This document shows positions 46,166-54,863 of a stretch of 64,000 bases of DNA, piece after piece. The translations under genes were made by a program, and so were the position numbers. The stretch covers positions 1,189,970 through 1,253,969 of the forward strand of contig JAFLBX010000001.1 of the NCBI GenBank assembly GCA_017303675.1, given 5' to 3'. The stretch comes from Ignavibacteria bacterium. Lineage in GTDB: Bacteria > Bacteroidota > Ignavibacteria > Tepidaquicellales > OLB5. Within the stretch, counting starts at the first letter, position 1, and each line of letters begins with the position of its first letter. The notes beneath the pieces are model-generated. The model saw nothing but the letters and a program-made list of their open reading frames with translations, ran no database searches and had not been told where the DNA came from.

Positions 46166-48394
46166 CTACTTCAAATACTTCTCAAACCAGCCGGTTATAC
46201 GTTTGTACTGATCCAGCCAGCTTGTTTGCCTGTAGAAACCGTGAGCTTCTTTGGGATAGATCATGACCTCAAAATCCTTTTTGTTATCAATAAGCTTTTG
46301 TGTAAGCTGCACCATATCCTGGAAAAACACATTATCATCCAGCATACCGTGTGTCATAAGTAAATGTCCCTGCAGGTTTTCTGCGAAAGTATATGGTGAA
46401 GATCGTTCATAATACTCCGCAACATCTTCTGTTTCAAGGTCACCAAACCTTGCAAGCGTGTACCAGTAATTGCTGTAGTAGTAATTTTTCCAGTTTGATA
46501 CTGCGCGCAGTGATACACCCGCCTTAAAAAGCTCAGGGTGTTTGAACATCGCCATCAGTGTTGTAAAGCCGCCATAGCTGCCGCCGTATATCCCGACCTT
46601 ATCTTTATTAATAAAACCTTTTGCATCCAGAAAGTTTATGCCGCTTATGTAATCTGATACTTCCCAATATCCAAGATTCCGGTAAGTTTTGTTGCGGAAT
46701 TCCTTACCATAACCCATGCTGCCCCTGAAATCGATATCAAGCACAACAAAATCATTTTGGGTGATGAAAGTATTTACCATAAAGTTATCGCGGTAAGGTG
46801 AAAACCCGAATGTAACATTTTGAAGGTAGCCTGCACCATGGACAAAACATATCAGCGGGTATTTTTTCTTCGGATTAAAATTTCTCGGCTTGTATAACAA
46901 TCCGTAAATCAGCTGCCCGTCTTCTTCATTATTGAATGTAATAAGCTCCGGCAGATTCCAGTCAATTGCTGTGAATTTAGGTGATATAGTATTGGTAAGC
47001 TGTTTTTCCTCACCTGTTTCCAGGCTGTATGAATAAAGCTCATTCGGTTTATTAATGTATGAATGTGAATAAAACAGGTATTTCCCGTCCCGTGATAATT
47101 TCAGGTCTTCAGCATCGCCTTCGGCTGTGGTTAATTTTGTAAAATTACCGCCTGTCAGATCCGCTGAATATATATTATAGATATAGGGGACTTCAGCGTT
47201 AGCAGTAAAATATACTTTACCGGCTGTCCGGTCAACTACAGAAGTAAGTACTGTAAAATTTCCCGGTGTTACCGGTGTAAAATTTGTGCCATCTATGTTA
47301 ACCTTGTAAAGATTGTTGAAACCGGATACTTCAGACTCGAACAAAACTGTTTGGCTATCAATAAATAAAGTGCTGTTTGAGTGCCTTTCATACCATGCAG
47401 GGTCAGATTCAGTATAGATCTCTTGAACCTTCTTAGTAACAACATCGTAAATGAAAAGCTTTCTGTGATGGCGGTCCATTGTCTCGATATCCAGCAGCAG
47501 TTTGCTGCCGTCAGTGGAGTATTCCGCGAAAGTAGTTGAATACCTCTGGCTGTCAGGATACACAAATTCATTTATAACCTTATATAATGAATCTTTCCCG
47601 GCCCTTTTTATAGCAATATCAAACAGTTTAACTTTTGATATACCGCGTTTTTTTGTTTCGGCTTTAACGAACTTTTCATTGTAATCAGGAAATACAAGCG
47701 GGCGTTTGGTAGTGTTATCATAACGGGCAGCAAAAATTCTAAGCACACAATCATTATCAGCCCTAAAACTATCTGTCATATCTATTACCTGGTATGAAAC
47801 AGAATCAGATTCATCGCCGGTTAATGCGAGCTCATTTGAGCTTGCCTTCGTACTGTCATACCTCACCAGGTAATAATTACCGCTGCGCCTGTAAACAACA
47901 TAGCTTCCTATAACCTGCGGTGAATATTCATATTTATCTGTTTCTGTCAGCCTTATATCTTTGGTATAGCTGCGGGAATTGACAAAATCTTTGGTTAAGT
48001 AAAGGTCACCGCTTATTATTGTAACAGCATTGCCGTTTGGCATAACCACAAATTCTGAAGCAGTTTCACCAGTATCGGAATATTTATAATTCTCCCCGGT
48101 TTCATAATTCATATCAAACAGGCTCAGCATGCCGTCATAGTCATCATCGGCATAATAGTATATTTTTTTTGAATCAGTTTGAATGAATTTTAATGAGGGG
48201 CGCGGATTTACTATGCCTGTATCCTGGAAAATATATTCCAGGGTTACTTCCTGTGAGAAGGATATTACAGGTAGTGTCATGAGAAAAAATAGTAATAAAA
48301 CTGCTTTCTCTGAAAATATTAGTAAAATCAGTCTATGAGAACCTTCACTTCGCTTCGCTTCGTTCAGGACTGGTTTAATAATGCAATTCTTCAA
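46166..48394 (-). CDS. S9-family (prolyl oligopeptidase/DPP-IV-like) peptidase
   Basis: 742 residues from a TTG start. A beta-propeller part (residues about 50-470) precedes an alpha/beta-hydrolase domain with Ser606 in GGSYGG, an Asp in THGMLDDNV, and His in KEAHGFY. Secreted or periplasmic by its hydrophobic N-terminus (ending LPVISFSQ), it should cut short peptides, often after proline. The first ~20 residues (KPVLNEAKRSEGSHR) are encoded by a palindromic repeat and overlap the lysA end by 20 bp. The true start may be downstream, but no ATG there preserves the whole signal peptide. Confidence 0.9.
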   Translation of the reverse strand: MKNCIIKPVLNEAKRSEGSHRLILLIFSEKAVLLLFFLMTLPVISFSQEVTLEYIFQDTGIVNPRPSLKFIQTDSKKIYYYADDDYDGMLSLFDMNYETGENYKYSDTGETASEFVVMPNGNAVTIISGDLYLTKDFVNSRSYTKDIRLTETDKYEYSPQVIGSYVVYRRSGNYYLVRYDSTKASSNELALTGDESDSVSYQVIDMTDSFRADNDCVLRIFAARYDNTTKRPLVFPDYNEKFVKAETKKRGISKVKLFDIAIKRAGKDSLYKVINEFVYPDSQRYSTTFAEYSTDGSKLLLDIETMDRHHRKLFIYDVVTKKVQEIYTESDPAWYERHSNSTLFIDSQTVLFESEVSGFNNLYKVNIDGTNFTPVTPGNFTVLTSVVDRTAGKVYFTANAEVPYIYNIYSADLTGGNFTKLTTAEGDAEDLKLSRDGKYLFYSHSYINKPNELYSYSLETGEEKQLTNTISPKFTAIDWNLPELITFNNEEDGQLIYGLLYKPRNFNPKKKYPLICFVHGAGYLQNVTFGFSPYRDNFMVNTFITQNDFVVLDIDFRGSMGYGKEFRNKTYRNLGYWEVSDYISGINFLDAKGFINKDKVGIYGGSYGGFTTLMAMFKHPELFKAGVSLRAVSNWKNYYYSNYWYTLARFGDLETEDVAEYYERSSPYTFAENLQGHLLMTHGMLDDNVFFQDMVQLTQKLIDNKKDFEVMIYPKEAHGFYRQTSWLDQYKRITGWFEKYLK
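48344..48372. repeat. REP-like repeat inside the 5' end of the S9 peptidase gene
   Basis: On the minus strand it reads CCTGAACGAAGCGAAGCG, followed by AAGTGAAGG. From memory this is the core of a very common intergenic repeat (TCCTGA..CGAAGCGAAGGATCT). Translated it yields LNEAKRSEGS, a peptide often seen as a mis-annotated N-terminus. Confidence 0.7.
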
Positions 48395-49652
48395 CTTTTT
48401 CTCTTTCCCTTATCAGGTACTGCTTATCACCGTCAACCAGAACTTCTGCAGGGCGCAGCCTTGCGTTGTAGTTTGACGATAGCGAATAGCCGTAAGCGCC
48501 TGTTGTTAATACTGCAAAACGGTCGCCGCGCTCCATAACCTGTATGCTGCGTTTAGTTGCAAGGAAGTCTGATGTTTCGCATACCGGGCCTACTATATCA
48601 ACAGTTTCAAAGCCGGTATCTTTTAAAGTTGTTGGTACAACCTGGTGATAAGCCTGGTACAGACAGGGACGCATGAGGTCATTCATTCCTGTATCGGTTA
48701 TAATAAATTTCTTTAACTCACCCTGTTTGGTATATAATACCTTGCCAACAAGAATACCTGCATTTGCAACCAGTGACCTGCCCGGCTCGATGACTAATTT
48801 TTTATTGTAAGCAGAAAGCATTTTCAATACTGATTCAACATGCTCGCCAAGCGGTGAGTATCTTGCTGTATCATCATCTTCTGTGGGTATATACCTGTGT
48901 GTAAGTATATTTTTATACTGCACTCCGAATCCGCCCCCAAAATTGATATAGCGGATATTTATTCCCATCTTTTCAACTTTTTCTATCAGGTCTCCAAGGT
49001 ATTTTACCGCTTCAATGTATGGATTAACTTCTGTTATCTGAGAACCGATATGTGAATGAATTCCAATAAGATCTATATTCGGAAGCTGGCTTGCAGTTTT
49101 AAAAACATCCATAATATCCTTGCTGTCAATTCCGAATTTATTTTCTTTCATTCCCGTAGTAATGTATGGGTGAGTTTTTGCATCAATATCCGGATTAACC
49201 CTTATCGAGATCCTTGCAATTACTCCAAGCTTATGGGCAATTCCTGATATCACTTTAATTTCCTGCAGTGATTCAACCGTAAAATTAAAAATATTTTCCC
49301 TGAGTGCGTATTCAATTTCCTCATCAGTTTTTCCAACGCCTGTGAAAGTGATTTTATTTCTAAGATAACCGAACTTCAGGGCTAGGTAAAGCTCACCGCC
49401 TGATGCTACTTCCGCTCCTGCGCCTTCTTCTGAGAGAAGCTTCAGGATTTCTGGGTTTGAATTTGCTTTAATTGCATAGCAATTAATGAAATCAAGCTTT
49501 GAATTTACCAATGGCTGGTTGATTTCCCTGTAATTTTTAAGTATCTGGTTCTTGCTGTAAATATACAAAGGTGTTCCGTATTCTTTTGCAAGATCTTCAA
49601 CTAAAAAATTTTCTGCATATAAATTGTTATCTTTAAAATAAAAGTGGTTCAT
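48375..49652 (-). CDS. lysA: diaminopimelate decarboxylase
   Basis: Last step of lysine synthesis: meso-diaminopimelate to lysine and CO2, PLP dependent. 425 residues. The PLP lysine is in CYAIKANSNPEIL. Conserved downstream segments are GIHSHIGSQI, GGGFGV, EPGRSLVANAG and GPVCETSDF, and the C-terminal YGYSLSSNYN. The stop overlaps the S9 peptidase start. Promoter at 49682-49712. Confidence 0.97.
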   Translation of the reverse strand: MNHFYFKDNNLYAENFLVEDLAKEYGTPLYIYSKNQILKNYREINQPLVNSKLDFINCYAIKANSNPEILKLLSEEGAGAEVASGGELYLALKFGYLRNKITFTGVGKTDEEIEYALRENIFNFTVESLQEIKVISGIAHKLGVIARISIRVNPDIDAKTHPYITTGMKENKFGIDSKDIMDVFKTASQLPNIDLIGIHSHIGSQITEVNPYIEAVKYLGDLIEKVEKMGINIRYINFGGGFGVQYKNILTHRYIPTEDDDTARYSPLGEHVESVLKMLSAYNKKLVIEPGRSLVANAGILVGKVLYTKQGELKKFIITDTGMNDLMRPCLYQAYHQVVPTTLKDTGFETVDIVGPVCETSDFLATKRSIQVMERGDRFAVLTTGAYGYSLSSNYNARLRPAEVLVDGDKQYLIREREKVEELHY

Positions 49653-49681
49653 ATATATTTATTAATTCATTTAATTGACAG

Positions 49682-49712
49682 CAAAAATAAACTTTTGTTA
49701 TGACTTTTGAAA
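49682..49712 (-). promoter_or_regulatory. promoter of lysA
   Basis: On the minus strand: TTTC (49712-49709), 19 bp, TATTTTTG (49689-49682). Transcription would start near 49675, 23 bp before the ATG. Confidence 0.55.
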
Positions 49713-49737
49713 TGGTATAATTGAAGTTCAATGAATT

Positions 49738-49774
49738 CAAAAAAAAAGCTGCATGAATTAACCGCAGCTTTTTT
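49738..49774 (-). terminator. terminator of the 139-codon gene
   Basis: AAGCTGC (49746-49752) and GCAGCTT (49764-49770), 11-base loop, extended by A-T pairs; the minus strand continues with a run of T (A at 49739-49747). Confidence 0.8.
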
Positions 49775-49796
49775 GCCGAACTGAATTTAATAAAAA

Positions 49797-50201
49797 TTAA
49801 CTTTTGCTCAATGTTACATATTCTTCCAGAAGTACTTCCTTGGCTTTATCAATTATGGTTGTAACCATTTTTTTGGATGCAAATTGATTTTTTGGATCAA
49901 TATGCTTCTTGATATTTTTCCAAAGAGCTTCTTCGAATATATTTAAAGCTATTTGAATCTCTTCTTCTTCAAATCCTGCAGCAAACCTTTCATCTGAGAT
50001 CAGATCCATGTAGCTTATCATATTATCACACTTTTGAGTCTCTACGCACTTTGTAAGTGCCAGCAGAAGGTTCGAATATTTTTTGTATATTTCTTCTCGG
50101 CGGAATTTACTGTAATGAGGAAGCTGTACCCTCATCAAGGCGGCAGTAGCTTCCTGAAGGATCAGTTCAGGCTTGTTGTAAATTAATTCCAGAAGTGTCA
50201 T
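49797..50201 (-). CDS. small helical protein, paralogue A (RsbRD N-terminal-like?)
   Basis: 134 residues from the ATG at 50201. An ATG five codons upstream also exists, but GAGG spacing and alignment with paralogue B favour 50201. Shared with B: MTLLELxYNxPExIL, ATxxLxRxxLPHY, DERFAxGFExxExQxALNIFEEALWKNI. The pattern of a four-helix bundle with RFAxGFxxxE resembles the N-terminal sensor domain of RsbRD, but I am not certain. It has its own terminator. Confidence 0.75.
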   Translation of the reverse strand: MTLLELIYNKPELILQEATAALMRVQLPHYSKFRREEIYKKYSNLLLALTKCVETQKCDNMISYMDLISDERFAAGFEEEEIQIALNIFEEALWKNIKKHIDPKNQFASKKMVTTIIDKAKEVLLEEYVTLSKS

Positions 50202-50343
50202 ATTATAACCCCTCATTTTGAAATTTAGTGTATGATTCCTTAAGAAGATAATTACAATTATGAACTTGAGAAATACACTAAAAACTTCTCAAAATAACCC
50301 TGCGAGAAATATCATAGTATTGTATGATAACTATATACAAGTT

Positions 50344-50381
50344 AAAAAAATTAAAAGCCGCTTCTGTAAAAAAGCGGCTTG
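50344..50381 (-). terminator. terminator of the 134-codon paralogue B gene
   Basis: AAGCCGCTT (50355-50363), 8-base loop, AAGCGGCTT (50372-50380). On the minus strand it is followed by TTAATTTTTTT. Confidence 0.8.
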
Positions 50382-50417
50382 TTCGTAAATACCTGCAGCT
50401 AGATCAGCTTTTAATTA

Positions 50418-50822
50418 TCAGCTGCGTTCCAGAATTGCATATTCGCCTATTAACTCCTGCTTAGCCCTGGCAATTATTTCTGTGATAAGCTTCATTGATG
50501 AATTTTGTTTATCACTATCTACCAGCTCATAAATATTTTTCCAGAGAGCTTCTTCGAAAATATTTATTGCGACCTGTACTTCTGCAGGCTCAAAACCCAT
50601 TGCGAACCTTTCATCTGAAAGCCTGTTCATATATGATGAAAGCTCTTTGCATGAATTTTTTTCAGCGCAAACTGTAACAGAATCAAGAAGCTTTTTGTAA
50701 CGTTCCTTCAGTTCTGTTTTGCTGAAATTGTTATAATGCGGAAGGTGAGCTCTTACAAGTGTGTTGGTTGCGTCTAGCAGGATCTTTTCAGGCTGGTTAT
50801 ACAGCAGCTCCAGAAGTGTCAT
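50418..50822 (-). CDS. small helical protein, paralogue B (RsbRD N-terminal-like?)
   Basis: 134 residues, all helical. Same length and motifs as paralogue A (see LPHYNNFSKTEL, DERFAMGFEPAEVQVAINIFEEALWKNI). AGGAGA 9 bp before the ATG is a good ribosome site. Possible role as a sensor domain in stress or partner-switch signalling is inference. A CAAATTTA, i.e. TAAATTTG on the minus strand, is at 50896-50903 as a -7 box without a clear -33 box. Confidence 0.75.
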   Translation of the reverse strand: MTLLELLYNQPEKILLDATNTLVRAHLPHYNNFSKTELKERYKKLLDSVTVCAEKNSCKELSSYMNRLSDERFAMGFEPAEVQVAINIFEEALWKNIYELVDSDKQNSSMKLITEIIARAKQELIGEYAILERS

Positions 50823-50957
50823 ATTTTATTTTCTCCTGTTAGTTGAAAAATAAAATCACAACAGAAAATAATAAATTATATCACTTGTTGAAATACAAAT
50901 TTAACATTTTTATAAGAATCATATTTAATTATGAGAATTATCCATCACTCAACAAAA

Positions 50958-50980
50958 AAGCCGGGTGTAATTCCCGGCTT
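50958..50980 (-). terminator. terminator of the first OMP_b-brl_3 receptor gene
   Basis: AAGCCGGG (50958-50965), 7-base loop, CCCGGCTT (50973-50980); the minus strand then runs TTTTTTG. Confidence 0.85.
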
Positions 50981-51003
50981 ATATTCTTTAAATTTTGCTA
51001 TTT

Positions 51004-53493
51004 TTAAAAATCCATTCCGTCATCACCGTTATTATTGTCATCATTGTTTCTCTTTTTACCTTTTTCAAATTTGTTTTTTTCCTGCTGGCCAAACCTGTAG
51101 CTTATGTTCAGGAAAAATGTTCTTGCATCTCTTTTTCTTTCGAAAGTTTCGTAATATCCGGTGCCGCTGATATTAGCTTTGAACTTAGCTTCATCAAGCA
51201 GGTCGCTTACGCGGAAGGTCAGGCTGAGCTTCTTATCGAAGAAATCTTTTTTTATGGCAGCATCAAGCATTGAAAACGGCTCAAAAGTACCCTGTGCATT
51301 GTAATTTTTGCCGGAGTAAAAATATGAAACCTGTAGACTCATATCCGCCGGAAGCATTAATGTTGACATTGCTCTTGCTGTCCATGAATAACCGCTGTTT
51401 GATAGACCGGAGCCAAGATTCGAAGCGTCAATTTCAGTTTTATAGTAGCTGAATGTACCGTTTAATGTCCAGATCTTTGCTGGTTGTGTGTTCAGTATCA
51501 GCTCACCCCCGTAAGACTTAGACTTATTGTAGTTTACAAATGTTGAAAGTGTGGTGATACTGTCAATTAAAGTTCTTGAGCGGGATATCTGGTCCTTTGT
51601 CTGCCTGTAAAATAATGTTGGTGTAATTGTGGCAAAAGGAAGGTATTGAATATAGCTTAGCTCCAAAGCGTCTGTAAATTCCGGATTCAAATTTGGATTA
51701 CCCTGTGAAAGTGTGTTGGATCCGCCCATCATGCTTATTGTTACAAACGGATTTAACTGCCTCATTCTTGGCCTGTTAACCCTTCTTGCATAGCTTAGCT
51801 GAATTTCACTGGATTTGCTTATCTTTTGTGATATGCTGGCACTCGGGAAAAAATCAATATAGCTTTTGTCAAAGGTCTGGCCATTGTTCATCAGCTCTCC
51901 CTTAATTATAGTTTGTTCAACCCTAGCCCCCAGGGAAAATCCGAAATCACCGATCTTGTTTGTATAAATACCGTATGCAGCATGTATCTGCTCTTTATAT
52001 ATGAAGTTATTTGATGAATTCAGGTCAGTTATATACTCTCCGGTGTTATAATCAAATACATCAACCCGGTAATCATTATCTCTTTTTTTATAGCTGCCGC
52101 GGTAACCGGTTTCAAATTTTGCATCTTTGCTGAACGGGTGAACATAATTCAGGTCTGCAATATATGCGTCGTCTTTTTCAGATGTGTATTCATTCCTGTT
52201 TACAGGCTCAGGAACCACGGGTGTGATGTAAGTATCGTAGGTATTTGTAACTTCATCATCTTTATCCCTTGAAAATGAAAGGTCGGTGGTAAATACCTGC
52301 TGAGGGTTTTTGAATCTTAAAGTATAGTTCGCTGCAATATCATAGTTTAATCCGTCATCTTCATGTGTGGTAGTATTAAAATACTGCGAGGTCAATACAT
52401 TAGAAGTATTATAAACGAAGTCATCAGTAACATCAAACCTCGAACGTTTTGAATCTCTTAAGTTAAAAGATAGACCTATTGTATTTTGTGGATTTAAATA
52501 AAGATCCACCCCAAACTTAGCATTATGTCCCTGCATATGTCCGCGGGCATTGCTTGATTCATCTGTAAAATATGAATCTGAATTAATATAATTAAAACGC
52601 TGGTTTAACCCGGTAAAAATCATCCTGTGAGAGTTATATCCATAATTCCCGTAAAAATGATACTTATTGTTCTTTAAGCTGAAGCTTAATTGCCCGCTGT
52701 ATTTATCACGTGTTCCGATATTAAGTCCTAAAGTACCATTATAACCCATTCCACGGTTTTCATTTTTTTTAAGAACAATATTAATAATACCTGAAGAGCC
52801 TTCAGCTTCATATTTTGCAGAAGGATTAGTGATAAGCTCTATACTTTCTACCTGCGTGGCAGAAATCTGTGCAAGCATATCGCCGCGGTTTGTTCCTTCA
52901 AGTCCTGATGGCCTGCCGTCTATCATTATCTTTACGCCTTCACTGCCTCTTAAGCTGATATTATTATCCTGGTCAACTGTTACCGAAGGTATTTCCTTCA
53001 GCAGGTCTATAACTGTACTTCCCTGGTTGGTTATGTTCTTGCCTACATTAAATACTTTTTTATCCGGGCGGAACTCAATCTGGCTTTTTTCGCTTTCAAC
53101 CACAATTTCATCGGTAGTGGTTGTACCTGTTGATAGCTTTACGGGTTCGAGTGTAAGTGAAAGGTTATTCGGATTGATGTTTATTCCGCTAACAACTGAA
53201 AAATTATAACCTACAAGGTTAACTTTAATATAATACCTGCCGAACGGGATATCAGATAAAATAAATTTCCCTGCTGCATCAGTCTGAATTCCTTTTACAA
53301 TGCTGGAATCTCTAACTTTGTTAATTGTAACATCTGCTCCTTCTATCGGATTTCCGGTTGTTTTATCTATTACAGATCCTGTTACAGTTCCGCTTTCCTG
53401 AGCTTTAAGCTCAATGGAAATAAACCCTGCTGCGAAAAAAACTATAACTGTAAATACAATTTTTAATATTATGCTCTTAAATATATTATTCAT
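51004..53493 (-). CDS. TonB-receptor-type outer-membrane beta-barrel protein (OMP_b-brl_3), paralogue 1
   Basis: 829 residues. Signal peptide ending SIELKAQ; a CarboxypepD_reg domain (GSVIDKTTGNPIEGADVTI); a plug domain (VIDLLKEIPSVTVDQDNNISLRG and IELITNPSAKYEAEGSSGIINIV); then a long barrel ending FFLNISYRFGQQEKNK. The tail is rich in Asn and Asp (NNDDNNNGDDGMDF). The family imports or binds unknown ligands. Paralogue 2 is at 54864-57308; together they flank a YcaQ-like gene. Confidence 0.92.
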   Translation of the reverse strand: MNNIFKSIILKIVFTVIVFFAAGFISIELKAQESGTVTGSVIDKTTGNPIEGADVTINKVRDSSIVKGIQTDAAGKFILSDIPFGRYYIKVNLVGYNFSVVSGININPNNLSLTLEPVKLSTGTTTTDEIVVESEKSQIEFRPDKKVFNVGKNITNQGSTVIDLLKEIPSVTVDQDNNISLRGSEGVKIMIDGRPSGLEGTNRGDMLAQISATQVESIELITNPSAKYEAEGSSGIINIVLKKNENRGMGYNGTLGLNIGTRDKYSGQLSFSLKNNKYHFYGNYGYNSHRMIFTGLNQRFNYINSDSYFTDESSNARGHMQGHNAKFGVDLYLNPQNTIGLSFNLRDSKRSRFDVTDDFVYNTSNVLTSQYFNTTTHEDDGLNYDIAANYTLRFKNPQQVFTTDLSFSRDKDDEVTNTYDTYITPVVPEPVNRNEYTSEKDDAYIADLNYVHPFSKDAKFETGYRGSYKKRDNDYRVDVFDYNTGEYITDLNSSNNFIYKEQIHAAYGIYTNKIGDFGFSLGARVEQTIIKGELMNNGQTFDKSYIDFFPSASISQKISKSSEIQLSYARRVNRPRMRQLNPFVTISMMGGSNTLSQGNPNLNPEFTDALELSYIQYLPFATITPTLFYRQTKDQISRSRTLIDSITTLSTFVNYNKSKSYGGELILNTQPAKIWTLNGTFSYYKTEIDASNLGSGLSNSGYSWTARAMSTLMLPADMSLQVSYFYSGKNYNAQGTFEPFSMLDAAIKKDFFDKKLSLTFRVSDLLDEAKFKANISGTGYYETFERKRDARTFFLNISYRFGQQEKNKFEKGKKRNNDDNNNGDDGMDF

Positions 53494-53604
53494 AATTCCT
53501 CTATTTTTGTGCTTATTTTCTGTTACTATAATAACACAAATATAACTTTTAATGATTCGTTTTACTGTAAAATTATGTAAATGCTTTGTATAAAATGGTA
53601 ATTA

Positions 53605-54765
53605 TCATTTAAAGGAAGTTTTTCCTGTAATTTCTATACAGCCGGCAAAATTTGCCAGATTATTCAGCTTATTTATGTAGTTTTGTTTGAATATTTCATC
53701 CGGTTTGAAATTTTTTTCCCAAAATTCATTTATAATAATGAACTTACCTGAATTCCGATCGGCTTTTGCATCTATTCTGCCGGCAAATGTATTGCCATAC
53801 AGCACAGGAAGGCAAAAATAACCGAATTTCCTTTTTGCAGCCGGCACATAACACTCTATTAAATAATCAAACCCGAAAATATCCTGCAGGCGTTTACGCT
53901 GTATCACTATATTATCAAAAGGAGAAAGGATATGAACATCATCCTTATGAAGCGGTTTGTTCAGTAAGCCAAGTATCTTTTTTGTGCTGTAATAAGTTTC
54001 TTTTTCATTTCCTGAAATATTCAGGCTAACGATCTTTTTTTCATCAAGCAGCCTCTTCAGTACTTTCTTTGTTGATGAACGGTCATGATGCCTCAAATAT
54101 GTGAGCTCCTTTTCAGCTGAAATACCGTTTGCTGTAATGGATCTCATAATAAGGTGTTCTGAATGTTCCTCATCTGAAGGGAAGCTCAGGTCAAGATCTG
54201 CAGGAAGCACCCTTTCGGGAAGGTCATATACTTTCTGAAAGCTTTTTCTTGCCCTTGCCATAAGCCTGCCCGTATGGAAAAGAAATTCAAGCCCCTCCTT
54301 GGCTGGTTTCCAGTCCCACCATAAGCCGCGTTTTTTGCTTTCTTCAAAATCACGTGACTGCTGCGGACCTTCATTCGAGATCCGATCTAAAATGAACTTC
54401 AGCAATTTTTTATTTTTGCTTTCCCATCCCTTGTATTTTGCAGCATACATTTTTTTGCGTGGCAAAGAAAACCTGAAATGCTTCATCGGCATATATGCCG
54501 CAGCATGGTCCCAGAATTCAAATACCTTCCTGTCATTATCTATAAGCTCATCCAGCATTGTATTTTTATACTCTGGAAGTCTTGTCCATAAAACATGCTT
54601 ATGAGCCCGCTCAACAATTGATATGGTATCGATTTGTACATAACCAAGTACATTGATAATATTGAGCAGTTTGTTCTTTGTATTACCTTTTAATTCGTAG
54701 CCGGTGTAAAGGTTATTTGCTGCAAGGAAACGCGCCTGTTCTTCGGAAATTTTTTCAATTTTCAT
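53605..54765 (-). CDS. YcaQ/AlkX-like winged-helix DNA glycosylase family protein
   Basis: 386 residues from the ATG at 54765; a TTG ten codons upstream is in frame but begins before conserved sequence. The family (HTH_42) includes YcaQ, which unhooks DNA interstrand crosslinks. It shows the Q-phi-D catalytic motif as VQIDTIS (Gln44, Asp46), then RAHKHVLWTRLPEY and EFWDHAAAYMPM. The C-terminal part has ILSPFDNIVIQRKRLQDIFGFDYLIECY and GRIDAKADR. It may repair alkylation or crosslink damage; the substrate is not proven by sequence. Confidence 0.9.
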   Translation of the reverse strand: MKIEKISEEQARFLAANNLYTGYELKGNTKNKLLNIINVLGYVQIDTISIVERAHKHVLWTRLPEYKNTMLDELIDNDRKVFEFWDHAAAYMPMKHFRFSLPRKKMYAAKYKGWESKNKKLLKFILDRISNEGPQQSRDFEESKKRGLWWDWKPAKEGLEFLFHTGRLMARARKSFQKVYDLPERVLPADLDLSFPSDEEHSEHLIMRSITANGISAEKELTYLRHHDRSSTKKVLKRLLDEKKIVSLNISGNEKETYYSTKKILGLLNKPLHKDDVHILSPFDNIVIQRKRLQDIFGFDYLIECYVPAAKRKFGYFCLPVLYGNTFAGRIDAKADRNSGKFIIINEFWEKNFKPDEIFKQNYINKLNNLANFAGCIEITGKTSFK

Positions 54766-54809
54766 ATCGGCAAAAATAATAATTCGATCATTCAATTTAA
54801 GTAAATAAA

Positions 54810-54834
54810 AAATGCCGCTTTTTTAGCGGCATTT
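54810..54834 (-). terminator. bidirectional-looking terminator after paralogue 2 receptor gene
   Basis: AAATGCCGCT (54810-54819), five-T loop, AGCGGCATTT (54825-54834). T-rich on both strands (A at 54807-54812 for the minus transcript). Confidence 0.85.
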
Positions 54835-54863
54835 TTATCAGAACTTGTCATTCCAGGTACTGT

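Noticed and set aside
54766-54795. TTG start for the YcaQ-like protein
   Set aside because: The added residues come before the conserved start of the family; the ATG at 54765 is adequate.
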